The position numbers were made by a program, and so were the translations under genes. From positions 310,001 to 374,000 of the forward strand of contig JALJCR010000001.1 of the NCBI GenBank assembly GCA_022953095.1: a stretch of DNA of 64,000 nt, read 5' to 3'. The notes below the pieces were generated by a model. That model was not told the origin of the DNA. It saw nothing but the letters and a program-made list of their open reading frames with translations, and ran no database searches. This document shows positions 21,354 to 29,045 of the stretch, in pieces. How positions within the stretch are numbered: position 1 is the stretch's first letter; each line of letters begins with the position of its first letter. The DNA comes from Qipengyuania sp. ABI-127-1. GTDB taxonomy: Bacteria > Pseudomonadota > Alphaproteobacteria > Sphingomonadales > Sphingomonadaceae.

Positions 21354-22775
21354 TTATGCGGTGCCGCCTACCGTGATGCCGTCGATCAGCAGGGTGGGCT
21401 GGCCGACGCCTGCTGGCACGCTCTGCCCGCCTTTGCCGCACATGCCGATCCCTTCATCCAGTGCCATGTCGTTGCCGATACCGCGCACCTTGGTGAGCAC
21501 GGTCGGGCCGTCGCCGATCAGTGTCGCGCCCTTGATCGGGGCCACCACCTTGCCCTTTTCGACCTTGTAGGCCTCGGTGCAGGCGAAAACGAATTTGCCC
21601 GACACGATATCGACCTGCCCGCCGCCGAAACTGGTGGCATAGATGCCGTCGTCGACGCGGCTGAGCAGCTCCTCCGGATCATCATGGCCGCCCTGCATGA
21701 AAGTGTTGGTCATCCGCGGCATGGGCGCGTGTTCATAGGATTCCCGGCGACCATTGCCGGTCGCCTCGACGCCCATCAGCCGGGCGTTGAGGCGGTCCTG
21801 CATGTATCCCTTCAGGATACCGTCCTCGATCAGCACCGTCTCGCGCGTGGGTGTGCCCTCGTCGTCAATGCTCAGCGAGCCGCGACGGTTGGCGATGCTC
21901 CCATCGTCGATCACGGTGACTCCGGGCGCGGCCACGCGTTCGCCGATACGTCCGGCAAAGGCGCTGGTGCCCTTGCGGTTGAAATCGCCTTCCAGCCCAT
22001 GGCCGACCGCTTCGTGCAGCAAGACGCCGGGCCAGCCGGGGCCGAGCAGCACGGTTTTTTCGCCGGCAGGCGCCTCGACGCTTTCGAGATTCACCAGCGC
22101 CTGGCGGACCGCCTCGTCGACCGCGTTCATCCAGCGGCCTTCGTCGAACAGATCGTCGTAGAGATAGCGACCGCCGAAGCCGAAGCTGCCGGTTTCGCGG
22201 CGGCCGTTGCTCTCGGCGACGATGCTTACGTTGAGGCGCACCAGCGGGCGGATGTCGCGCGCGGTGAAGCCGTCGGCGCGGATGATGTCGATCGCGCTCC
22301 AGCTTCCCGCCAGGCTTGCACTGACCTGCGCCACGCGCGGGTCCCTGGCACGCGCAATGGCGTCGATCTTCTCGAGTAGGCCGACCTTTTCGGCGAAGGG
22401 CACGAGGTCGAGCGGGCTGGCGTCGGTATAGAGATGGCGGTTGGTGCGCTCGGGCGGGGCGGCGTGCGGCGATGTGGTCGCATCGAGCAATTGCAGCGTT
22501 TCGCCTGCGCGCGCGATTGCCCTTGCGCTGATCTCGTTGGCGTGGGCGAAGCCCGTGGTTTCGCCCGATACCCCGCGCAGGCCGAAGCCCGAATCGCGGC
22601 TGTAATCGGCGGTCTTCAGCCGTCCGTCATCGAAGGCGAAACTCTCGGTCGCCATGAATTGCAGGTAAAGCTCGCCGTCGTCGCACTGTGCCAGCAGGCG
22701 CGCGGTCAGCGCCTTGGCTTCCTCGGGATCGAGCTGGCTGTAGAGCAGGGCGTGCGGGTCGGTCGCTTGCGTCAT
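21354..22775 (-). CDS. tldD: TldD metalloprotease subunit
   Basis: A 473-residue member of the TldD/PmbA family; TldD and TldE (PmbA) form a heterodimeric Zn peptidase that processes unfolded or modified peptides such as microcin B17. The zinc motif HEAVGH is at residues 254-259, inside VLLHEAVGHGLEGDF, which marks the catalytic TldD rather than TldE. Other family blocks are DDEGTPTRETVLIEDGILKG and the ending GMCGKGGQSVPAGVGQPTLL. The partner pmbA is not in the window. The 5' end faces the CHCC zinc-finger gene. Confidence 0.93.
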   Translation of the reverse strand: MTQATDPHALLYSQLDPEEAKALTARLLAQCDDGELYLQFMATESFAFDDGRLKTADYSRDSGFGLRGVSGETTGFAHANEISARAIARAGETLQLLDATTSPHAAPPERTNRHLYTDASPLDLVPFAEKVGLLEKIDAIARARDPRVAQVSASLAGSWSAIDIIRADGFTARDIRPLVRLNVSIVAESNGRRETGSFGFGGRYLYDDLFDEGRWMNAVDEAVRQALVNLESVEAPAGEKTVLLGPGWPGVLLHEAVGHGLEGDFNRKGTSAFAGRIGERVAAPGVTVIDDGSIANRRGSLSIDDEGTPTRETVLIEDGILKGYMQDRLNARLMGVEATGNGRRESYEHAPMPRMTNTFMQGGHDDPEELLSRVDDGIYATSFGGGQVDIVSGKFVFACTEAYKVEKGKVVAPIKGATLIGDGPTVLTKVRGIGNDMALDEGIGMCGKGGQSVPAGVGQPTLLIDGITVGGTA

Positions 22776-22827
22776 GCCCTGCTATGTAGGGGCTGGCAGG
22801 TGCGATGGCGAGGGGCCGTGGCAGCCT

Positions 22828-23088
22828 TTACCGATGCCCGGGGTCGCCGCCCTCGGAAATATCCATCAGGGTCGATTGGTCGACACCATCGGCGGGGCCG
22901 CCTTCGAGAACGAAGCGCCGGTCGCAATAGCCGCAATCGACATAGCCATGCTCGTCGATCTCGAGATAGATCTTCGGATGGCCGAGCGCGGCCGCGCGGT
23001 AGTTCTTACCCGTGCGGATGTCGGTCGCACCGTCGCACCACACGCGGTGGGTGGTGACCATGGACACTTCGGGAGGTGGCAGACTCAT
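22828..23088 (-). CDS. CHCC-type zinc-finger protein
   Basis: An 86-residue protein starting at the ATG at 23088 (MSLPPPEV). The zinc site pattern is Cys (VWCDG), His (ALGHPKIYLEI) and CGYC (YVDCGYCDRRFVLEGG), which is the zf-CHCC domain also seen in the mitochondrial complex I accessory subunit NDUFS6. In alphaproteobacteria these short proteins are free-standing and associated with respiratory complex I in a few species. No function can be proven here. An upstream in-frame start at 23124 is less likely. Confidence 0.78.
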   Translation of the reverse strand: MSLPPPEVSMVTTHRVWCDGATDIRTGKNYRAAALGHPKIYLEIDEHGYVDCGYCDRRFVLEGGPADGVDQSTLMDISEGGDPGHR

Positions 23089-23142
23089 GGGTGGGCCGAT
23101 AATGGGTTTGACCGAGCCGCTCAAGAGCTTAGGTCACGCGGC

Positions 23143-24081
23143 ATGAGTATGCCTCCCGCCATCCGCATCGACAACCTCGTCAAGGAATATGCCTCGCCCG
23201 GCCCGGGCGAACCGCCAAAGCTCGCCCTGAAAGGCGTCAGCTTCGATGTGCCGCAGGGCGGGATCTTCGGACTGCTCGGCCCCAATGGCGCGGGCAAATC
23301 GACGTTGATCAATATTCTCGCAGGGCTTGTACGCAAGACCGATGGCAGCGCGGAGATCTGGGGCTTCGACATCGGCGAAAATCCGCGCAATGCGAAGCGT
23401 TCGATCGGGATCGTGCCGCAGGAAATCGTCTTCGACCCGTTCTTTACACCGTTCGAGGTGCTCGAGAACCAGGCCGGTTTCTACGGTATTCCGAAGTCGG
23501 AGCGTCGCAGCGAAGAACTGCTCAAGGCGGTGCATTTGTGGGATAAGCGCGATGCCTATGCGCGCACGCTGTCGGGCGGGATGAAGCGCCGCCTGCTGAT
23601 TGCCAAGGCCATGGTCCATTCGCCCCCGATCCTCGTGCTCGACGAGCCGACGGCGGGTGTCGATGTGGAACTGCGCCGCCAGCTCTGGGAACTCGTCACC
23701 GACCTCAACCGTGAAGGCGTGACCGTGGTGCTGACCACGCATTATCTGGAAGAAGCCGAGCAGCTCTGCGACCGGATCGCGATCATCAACCATGGCGAGC
23801 TGATCGCCGACAAGCCGACTCGCGAACTTGTCGGCATGGCGCGGGAGAAGATCGTCGCGGTCACCGTGGACAAGGATCTGGGAGGCCCGATCATGGAAGA
23901 GGCCTTCACCAAGGCCGAGGTGATCGAACCGCGGCGGCTCGAAATCACCTATGATCGCGACAAGGCGAGCGCGGGTCAGGTGCTAGCGATCGTCCAGTCG
24001 CACGGCTACGCGATAGAGGATGTCACCACGCGGGAGGCCGATCTGGAAGACGTCTTCGTCCAACTGACGGGCGCGGGGTAA
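23143..24081 (+). CDS. ABC transporter ATP-binding protein, orphan
   Basis: A 312-residue cytosolic ATPase with Walker A GPNGAGKST, signature LSGGMKRR, Walker B ILVLDEPT and the switch His in LTTHYLEEAEQ. The C-terminal ~80-residue extension is typical of CcmA/NatA/DrrA-type exporters. The start is the ATG at 23143; the frame is open upstream but antisense to the zinc-finger gene. No permease is adjacent: the next gene, on the opposite strand, is a small membrane protein that does not look like an ABC-2 permease. The permease partner must be elsewhere, so the cargo is not known. Confidence 0.88.
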   Translation: MSMPPAIRIDNLVKEYASPGPGEPPKLALKGVSFDVPQGGIFGLLGPNGAGKSTLINILAGLVRKTDGSAEIWGFDIGENPRNAKRSIGIVPQEIVFDPFFTPFEVLENQAGFYGIPKSERRSEELLKAVHLWDKRDAYARTLSGGMKRRLLIAKAMVHSPPILVLDEPTAGVDVELRRQLWELVTDLNREGVTVVLTTHYLEEAEQLCDRIAIINHGELIADKPTRELVGMAREKIVAVTVDKDLGGPIMEEAFTKAEVIEPRRLEITYDRDKASAGQVLAIVQSHGYAIEDVTTREADLEDVFVQLTGAG

Positions 24082-24085
24082 TCCG

Positions 24086-24604
24086 TCAGGCGAGGCCTGC
24101 GCGTTCCAGATCGCGGCGCATCTGGCTCTTGCGGAAGCCGCGCCCCGAGAACAGCCGCGTGAAATCGGCCCAGTGGTCGAAATGCTGCAATTGGCGGTGG
24201 TAGTAATTCACATATTCCAGGGCCGCCAACAGAGCGGCTGCGAAGGCGACCCAGAAGTCGCCGCGCGACCGGGCGATGCCGGGCTCGATCAGTGCGCCGA
24301 TCACACCCAGAACGGCAAGAATCGTAGCGATGAACAGCGGACGACGCCATTTGCTCAACGTCCGCAATGTGGGGCGCAGGGTGTCCTGCCCATTCAACTG
24401 GGCCAGCTTGGCGCGCCAGTAGAGCGTGCCGACCAAAAGCAGTCCGCACATCGGAACGAGGGCGAAAAGCGCAAGCGGACCCACCTCCCCGCCTGCGAGC
24501 GCGATCATTATCGCGGGCAGGATGACGACGTTCGCGCCTTCCATTTTCCAATAGCTCGACAAGCGCTTGGCGAGATCGCCCTTGCTGGCGGGACTTTCGA
24601 CCAT
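24086..24604 (-). CDS. hypothetical membrane protein
   Basis: A 172-residue protein starting MVESPASKGD. It has four likely membrane segments: two in the first half (VVILPAIMIALAGG, LALFALVPMCGLLLVG) and two in the second (LFIATILAVLGVIGALI, FWVAFAAALLAALEYV). The C-terminus is basic and ends in a YYHRQLQHFDHWADF stretch followed by RRDLERAGLA. An earlier ATG at 24784 would overlap the small zinc-ribbon gene and is not preferred. No family recognised. Confidence 0.7.
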   Translation of the reverse strand: MVESPASKGDLAKRLSSYWKMEGANVVILPAIMIALAGGEVGPLALFALVPMCGLLLVGTLYWRAKLAQLNGQDTLRPTLRTLSKWRRPLFIATILAVLGVIGALIEPGIARSRGDFWVAFAAALLAALEYVNYYHRQLQHFDHWADFTRLFSGRGFRKSQMRRDLERAGLA

Positions 24605-24662
24605 CGCCGCGTTCAAGCAAAGCGGACAGGAATAGGCAAGGGATTGCCTCGCGGAATCCGGG

Positions 24663-24851
24663 TTAGAGGAAACCGCGAGGCCCAAGACCTGCATCGTGCA
24701 CCTGAAGCAATTGCCAATGGTACGGTTCGATTTCTTCCATCGGTGCCTTGCAATTGCGGCAGCGCCCAACCTGTTGGCCGCCAACGCGCTTCACGTTTTT
24801 CTCATCTATACGGTGCCTGCCGACAGCGCAGGCAATTCGTCCCAGTCCCAT
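24663..24851 (-). CDS. 62-residue zinc-ribbon-like protein
   Basis: A small ORF with two potential metal-site halves: C-x3-H near the N-terminus (CAVGRHR) and CRNCKAP in the middle, followed by a short acidic stretch (MEEIEPYHW). This spacing is typical of very small single-zinc proteins in sphingomonads. A weak AAGGGT site lies about eight bases upstream of the ATG. No function known. Confidence 0.5.
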   Translation of the reverse strand: MGLGRIACAVGRHRIDEKNVKRVGGQQVGRCRNCKAPMEEIEPYHWQLLQVHDAGLGPRGFL

Positions 24852-24986
24852 TGACGACCCTTAATTCCCGGTTTTCGTTATCCCCTGCCGATTCGGGCGG
24901 TAATGTGGCGAAGCAAAAACCTTAACCGTGCTGCGCCGGAGCGTTCCCTGCTTGCCGCGTAACGATTGCCTCGGCATGACGCGCGC

Positions 24987-26585
24987 ATGACAGACACATC
25001 TCACGACGTCCTCGTCATCGGATCGGGCGCTGCCGGACTAACCGCGGCGCTGGCGCTGGCAGAAACCAAAAAAGTGCTGGTGCTGGCGAAGGGGCGGCTG
25101 GACAGCGGCTCGACTGCCTGGGCGCAGGGCGGGATCGCCGCCGTGCTCGATGCGGGCGATACGTTCGAGAATCACATTCGCGACACAATGGTCGCCGGCG
25201 CGGGGCTCAACGATATCGAGACGGTCGAGTTCGTGATCGAACGCGCGCCCGCCTCGATCGACCGTCTGTGCGAACTTGGCGTGCCTTTCAATCGCGAGGC
25301 CATGGATGAGGGGGGCGACCTCCACCTCACGCGCGAGGGCGGTCATTCGCATCGCCGGATCGTTCATGTGAACGACGCGACCGGCTGGGCGGTGCAGGCC
25401 GCGCTGCTCAAGGCGGCGGAGGAGAATCCGAACATTACCCTGTTGCCGGGCCAGAGCTGCATCGATCTTGTGACGGGCCGCAACCAGGCCGACTATTCGG
25501 GTTCGGGCCGGGTGTGGGGCGCTTATGCGCTGGACGAGGAAAGCGGCAAGGTTGTGACCCATCTGGCGCGCGCCACAGTGCTCGCGGCGGGCGGTGCGGG
25601 GCGCGTCTATCTTTTCAGCACTTCTCCGCGCGGCGCGACGGGCGACGGGATCGCCATGGCCTGGCGTGCGGGCGCGCGGGTGTCGAACATGGAGATGATG
25701 CAGTTCCACCCGACTTGCCTCTACAATCTCGAGGTCAAGAATTTCCTCATTACCGAGGCGGTTCGCGGCGAGGGCGGGCGGCTGTTCAATCCCGTCACGG
25801 GCGAGCGCTACATGGAGCAATACGATCCTGAGCGCATGGAGCTGGCGCCGCGCGATATCGTCGCGCGTGCGAATGACGATCAGATCAAGCGATACGGGCT
25901 GGACTATGTCCATCTCGACATCAGCCATCGATCGCCCGAATTCGTGGCCGAGCATTTCCCGACAATTCACGAGAAACTGCTCGGGCTCGGGATCGACATG
26001 ACCAAAGGTCCCATTCCAGTCGTCCCCGCACAGCATTACACATGCGGCGGGGTGAAGATCGGGCTCGATGCGAAGACCGATTTGCCCGGGCTTTGGGCGG
26101 CGGGCGAATGCACCGAAAGCGGCCTCCACGGGGCCAACCGGCTGGCGTCGAACAGCCTGCTCGAATGCTTCGTCTTCGGCGAAGCGGCGGCCAAGGACAT
26201 CCTCGAATGCTGGGACCAGCTCGACGATCCGCCCGAAATCCTCCCATGGGACGAAAGCCGGGTCACCGATTCCGACGAAGAGGTGGTCATCAAGCAGAAC
26301 TGGACCGAGATCCGGCGGTTCATGTGGAATTACGTGGGCATCGTGCGCACGACCAAGCGGCTGGAGCGCGCAGGCAATCGGATCGAGATGCTGCGGCAGG
26401 AAGTGGAAGACTATTACGGCAGCTTCCGGGTCACCACCGATCTGATCGAGCTGCGCAATTTGCTCGAATGCGCTGCCCTGATCGTGCGAAGCGCGCTGAA
26501 GCGGCACGAAAGCCGGGGGCTGCATTTCATCATGGATTATCCGCAGACCGACCCTGTCGCGCGCGATACCGTGCTCGTCCCGTAA
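24987..26585 (+). CDS. nadB: L-aspartate oxidase
   Basis: A 532-residue flavoprotein of the succinate dehydrogenase/fumarate reductase flavoprotein family that oxidises L-aspartate to iminoaspartate for NAD synthesis. It has the FAD motif VIGSGAAGLTAALALAE at the N-terminus, the STAWAQGGIAAV block, the HSHRRIVHVNDATGW-type active site segment, and the C-terminal flavin block CTESGLHGANRLASNSLLECFV. The ATG at 24987 matches the usual N-terminus; an in-frame TTG seven codons earlier is less likely. nadA and nadC are not adjacent, unlike in many operons. Confidence 0.93.
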   Translation: MTDTSHDVLVIGSGAAGLTAALALAETKKVLVLAKGRLDSGSTAWAQGGIAAVLDAGDTFENHIRDTMVAGAGLNDIETVEFVIERAPASIDRLCELGVPFNREAMDEGGDLHLTREGGHSHRRIVHVNDATGWAVQAALLKAAEENPNITLLPGQSCIDLVTGRNQADYSGSGRVWGAYALDEESGKVVTHLARATVLAAGGAGRVYLFSTSPRGATGDGIAMAWRAGARVSNMEMMQFHPTCLYNLEVKNFLITEAVRGEGGRLFNPVTGERYMEQYDPERMELAPRDIVARANDDQIKRYGLDYVHLDISHRSPEFVAEHFPTIHEKLLGLGIDMTKGPIPVVPAQHYTCGGVKIGLDAKTDLPGLWAAGECTESGLHGANRLASNSLLECFVFGEAAAKDILECWDQLDDPPEILPWDESRVTDSDEEVVIKQNWTEIRRFMWNYVGIVRTTKRLERAGNRIEMLRQEVEDYYGSFRVTTDLIELRNLLECAALIVRSALKRHESRGLHFIMDYPQTDPVARDTVLVP

Positions 26586-26586
26586 G

Positions 26587-26608
26587 GGCGGCTGGCGGCA
26601 TCGCCGCC
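26587..26608. terminator. GC-rich hairpin between convergent nadB and PilZ gene
   Basis: GGCGGC (26587-26592) and GCCGCC (26603-26608) form a six-bp stem in the 43-base gap between convergent genes. No T-run follows, so it may be a weak or factor-dependent terminator. Confidence 0.3.
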
Positions 26609-26628
26609 GCCGGGTACGCTCGCCCCGC

Positions 26629-26991
26629 TCAGTCCAGGTTCCGGTCGGGCCGCATCGGCGGCATATCGCGCCCGAATTGGTCTGCAAGGGGCTGGCTGTC
26701 GCCGCGTGCGATAGTGTCCATTTGAAAGTAGCGAACGGTCACCGTATCGAGCTTGCGATAGAATGTGACGCCGATCCTGCGGTTATCGGCCCAGATGATC
26801 TCGCCTTCGACACAAACCCTGTCGATCAGCGTGACCGTCACTTTCCGGCCTCTCGATGCGCTCTTGCTGTCGCAAGCGATCATGCAGCCGTCAGCCGAGA
26901 GGTTCAGCATCCGACCCCGCATCACGGCATCGTTCACCGCGACCAGAATTTCCTTATTCGTATTTAAGCGTTCACGCTTACGCCGTTCCAT
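26629..26991 (-). CDS. PilZ domain protein 1
   Basis: A 120-residue single-domain protein. It carries the c-di-GMP switch pattern: an N-terminal RRKRER that fits RxxxR, then NLSADGCMIA that fits (D/N)xSxxG. It is likely to bind cyclic di-GMP. A GGDEF cyclase is encoded 4 kb away at 31255, which could supply ligand. The next gene upstream is another PilZ protein in the same direction, 121 bases apart. Confidence 0.82.
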   Translation of the reverse strand: MERRKRERLNTNKEILVAVNDAVMRGRMLNLSADGCMIACDSKSASRGRKVTVTLIDRVCVEGEIIWADNRRIGVTFYRKLDTVTVRYFQMDTIARGDSQPLADQFGRDMPPMRPDRNLD

Positions 26992-27112
26992 TGGTTGATG
27001 ACCTTAGCGACCCGAGCATCTTGCCTCAGTATCAGGGTCCTCTGGCCAAGAGGTTTCGTATTGTAAAAATGCGTCAAATCTGGCCGGAAATGACGGATTT
27101 CCTTCATGGAAC

Positions 27113-27448
27113 CTAACGTCTCGGCCAGGCCCATCTGCCGAAAGACCAGTCGCCGCGCGGCGACCATTGATCGGATGCGTAATGGCGGACGACATGGGCG
27201 TCGATCGGTTCGAGAAAAAAGATGCCGATGCTTTCGCCCAATTGCCAAGCGACTTGGCCCTGAGCGATGTATTCCGGCAGGAGCGCCAGTTCGACCGGCG
27301 CCCCGATCCTGGGTGTGAGATCGGGGCATTCGACCATGCAGCCGGACGGCGAGAGATTGCGCATGACGCAGCGCAGGCCGATATCGGCGATGGTGATGCG
27401 CACGAATTCCTGTGTGAGCGTGCGCCCCTCGCGTCTGCGATCGACCAT
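27113..27448 (-). CDS. PilZ domain protein 2
   Basis: A 111-residue protein with RRREGR at residues 4-9 and NLSPSGCMVECPDL around residues 31-44, so both c-di-GMP contact motifs are present. It shares NLS-x2-GCM with the neighbouring PilZ protein, but the rest differs, suggesting an old duplication. The C-terminal part is Trp-rich (QWSPRGDWSFGRWAW). No effector domain is attached; such proteins act by binding a partner. It begins on the opposite strand to the alpha/beta hydrolase with 197 bases between starts. Confidence 0.8.
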   Translation of the reverse strand: MVDRRREGRTLTQEFVRITIADIGLRCVMRNLSPSGCMVECPDLTPRIGAPVELALLPEYIAQGQVAWQLGESIGIFFLEPIDAHVVRHYASDQWSPRGDWSFGRWAWPRR

Positions 27449-27645
27449 GGCGTGTCCCGTTGCTGTCGGTTTGCGACCGCAAGGAAGATGGACCGCGAAC
27501 GCCAGGTGCGCTTGTATCCGAACGACATATTCGCGCGCGCTTTTACCCGGCGGTTACCATAGTTTTACCCTTCTCCCGATTTCGCGATGGACAATTTTCG
27601 GCAATTCCGGTGAATCTGCGGGAAACGGGTAGAGGGAGACGCGGT

Positions 27646-28536
27646 TTGCCAACGGTGACAGCGAACGGAATCGAGATTCATTACGAGGCCCATGGCGACG
27701 AGGCTAATCCGCCGATATTGCTGATCATGGGCTTCGGCGCGCAACTGACATTATGGCCCGATGAGCTGGTGGAAGCGCTTGCCAACCACGGCTTTCGTGT
27801 CATTCGCTACGACAATCGCGATATCGGCCTCAGTCACAAGTTCGACGGTGTGAAGGCACCCGGCCTTGTCAAAATGACTCTGCTGTCCAAGATCGGCCTC
27901 ACGCCCAAAGTGCCTTATACGCTGGCCGATATGGCCGATGACGGGGCGGGCCTGCTCGACGCATTGGGAATCGCCAAGGCCCATATCGTCGGGGCGAGCA
28001 TGGGCGGGATGATCGCGCAGCATCTCGCCTCGCGCCACGCGGACAGATGCCTCTCGCTCACCTCGATTTTTTCGTCCACCGGCAATCCCAAGCTGCCGCC
28101 CGCGAAACCCGAAGCGCTGAAGGCCCTGGTCACACGGCCCAAAAGCACCGAGGAAGAGGCGCTGGTCGAACATGGCATGATGCTCGCCCGCACCATCGGT
28201 TCGCCCGGCTATCCGACTGCGGATGAACGCCTGCGCGAACGGACCAGGGCGAGCGTGCGGCGCAGCTTCTATCCCGAAGGGCCGACTCGGCATTTGTCGG
28301 CGATCGTCGCCGATGGCGACCGGCGCGACATGCTCGAAACCATTTCCGTGCCGACTTTGGTTCTGCATGGCGAGGACGATCCACTGGTCCCCTGCGAAGG
28401 TGGCCGCGATACCGCTGCCTCGATTCGCGGAGCGAAGCTGAAGACGATCCCGGGATGGGGGCATGATCTCCCGCTCGAACTGGTCGACGAGCTTGCCGAT
28501 GCAATCGCCGACCATGCGAAGGCGAATGCGGGCTAG
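27646..28536 (+). CDS. alpha/beta hydrolase
   Basis: A 296-residue serine hydrolase. The chosen TTG at 27646 has a GAGGGAGAC site six bases upstream and gives the usual PTVTANGIEIHYE beginning; an ATG/GTG further upstream would add a leader with no homology. The nucleophile elbow is GASMGG, the acidic residue lies in LHGEDDPLVP, and the catalytic His in GWGHDLP. Oxyanion motif MGFG precedes TLWPDEL. Family resemblance is to the esterase/epoxide hydrolase-type proteins that occur with DUF and PilZ genes in sphingomonads; substrate unknown. Confidence 0.85.
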   Translation: MPTVTANGIEIHYEAHGDEANPPILLIMGFGAQLTLWPDELVEALANHGFRVIRYDNRDIGLSHKFDGVKAPGLVKMTLLSKIGLTPKVPYTLADMADDGAGLLDALGIAKAHIVGASMGGMIAQHLASRHADRCLSLTSIFSSTGNPKLPPAKPEALKALVTRPKSTEEEALVEHGMMLARTIGSPGYPTADERLRERTRASVRRSFYPEGPTRHLSAIVADGDRRDMLETISVPTLVLHGEDDPLVPCEGGRDTAASIRGAKLKTIPGWGHDLPLELVDELADAIADHAKANAG

Positions 28537-29045
28537 GTGGGTTCGTCTTTGAGCCGCGCCCAGCGCGGCTGCCTACACCCGCTTCCGGATTCCAAAATTG
28601 CGCGTCCGGATTCGAACGAATCTCAACCCGGCACGATCATTTTTGCCCGCAAAATTTTTTTCCCGGATTCATTTTCGCCCTTGCGCTCGCCGCGAGTCCA
28701 GCTTCGTCCACGCGTCGCGGCGTTGCAACAAGATAAGTCACCATGCCCCGACCCTGCGTGTCTGCGGTAAATCGCGGCCAACCCCCTTGCGCTGGAGTCC
28801 CGGCTGATTCAGTATCTAGTGGTAGAGCGGCTGGGGGTACCCACAAGACCTAGCGATTTGCGGCGGGCTTCCCATATTGCAAGGATGGCGCGACCAAGCG
28901 GGCTTGTGGGAAAATAAGGGACAAGTTTTTGCCCCGGAGCCGCAAGGAATTGGTAGGCGAGGGCGATGCCCCGGCGACTCGAACACAAGCGGAACATGCG
29001 GGCCTGGAAGCAGGCACGCGAATGATACGGACAGCGGGGCAGACG
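28537..29045. other. nrdA upstream region
   Basis: About 500 bases without a supported gene. It has an 8-bp perfect hairpin (AGCCGCGC at 28552-28559 and GCGCGGCT at 28563-28570) 15 bases after the hydrolase stop, an AT-rich stretch at 28635-28665, and the NrdR-box-like pair described separately. The frame of nrdA is open back to a TTG at 28929, so part of it could be coding. Confidence 0.5.
28807..28856. promoter_or_regulatory. pair of NrdR-box-like sites upstream of nrdA
   Basis: ATTCAGTATCTAGTGG (28807-28822) and CCACAAGACCTAGCGA (28841-28856) each match the published NrdR consensus (acaCwAtATaTwGtgt) at roughly 11 of 16 positions, and share the half-site CCACWAGA in opposite directions. 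Start-to-start distance is 34 bases, near but not equal to the usual 31-32, so the call is tentative. Confidence 0.3.

Noticed and set aside
28800..29045. Cobalamin riboswitch upstream of nrdA
   Set aside because: No B12-box-like sequence or the expected long paired leader was found; the enzyme is class Ia and does not use B12.
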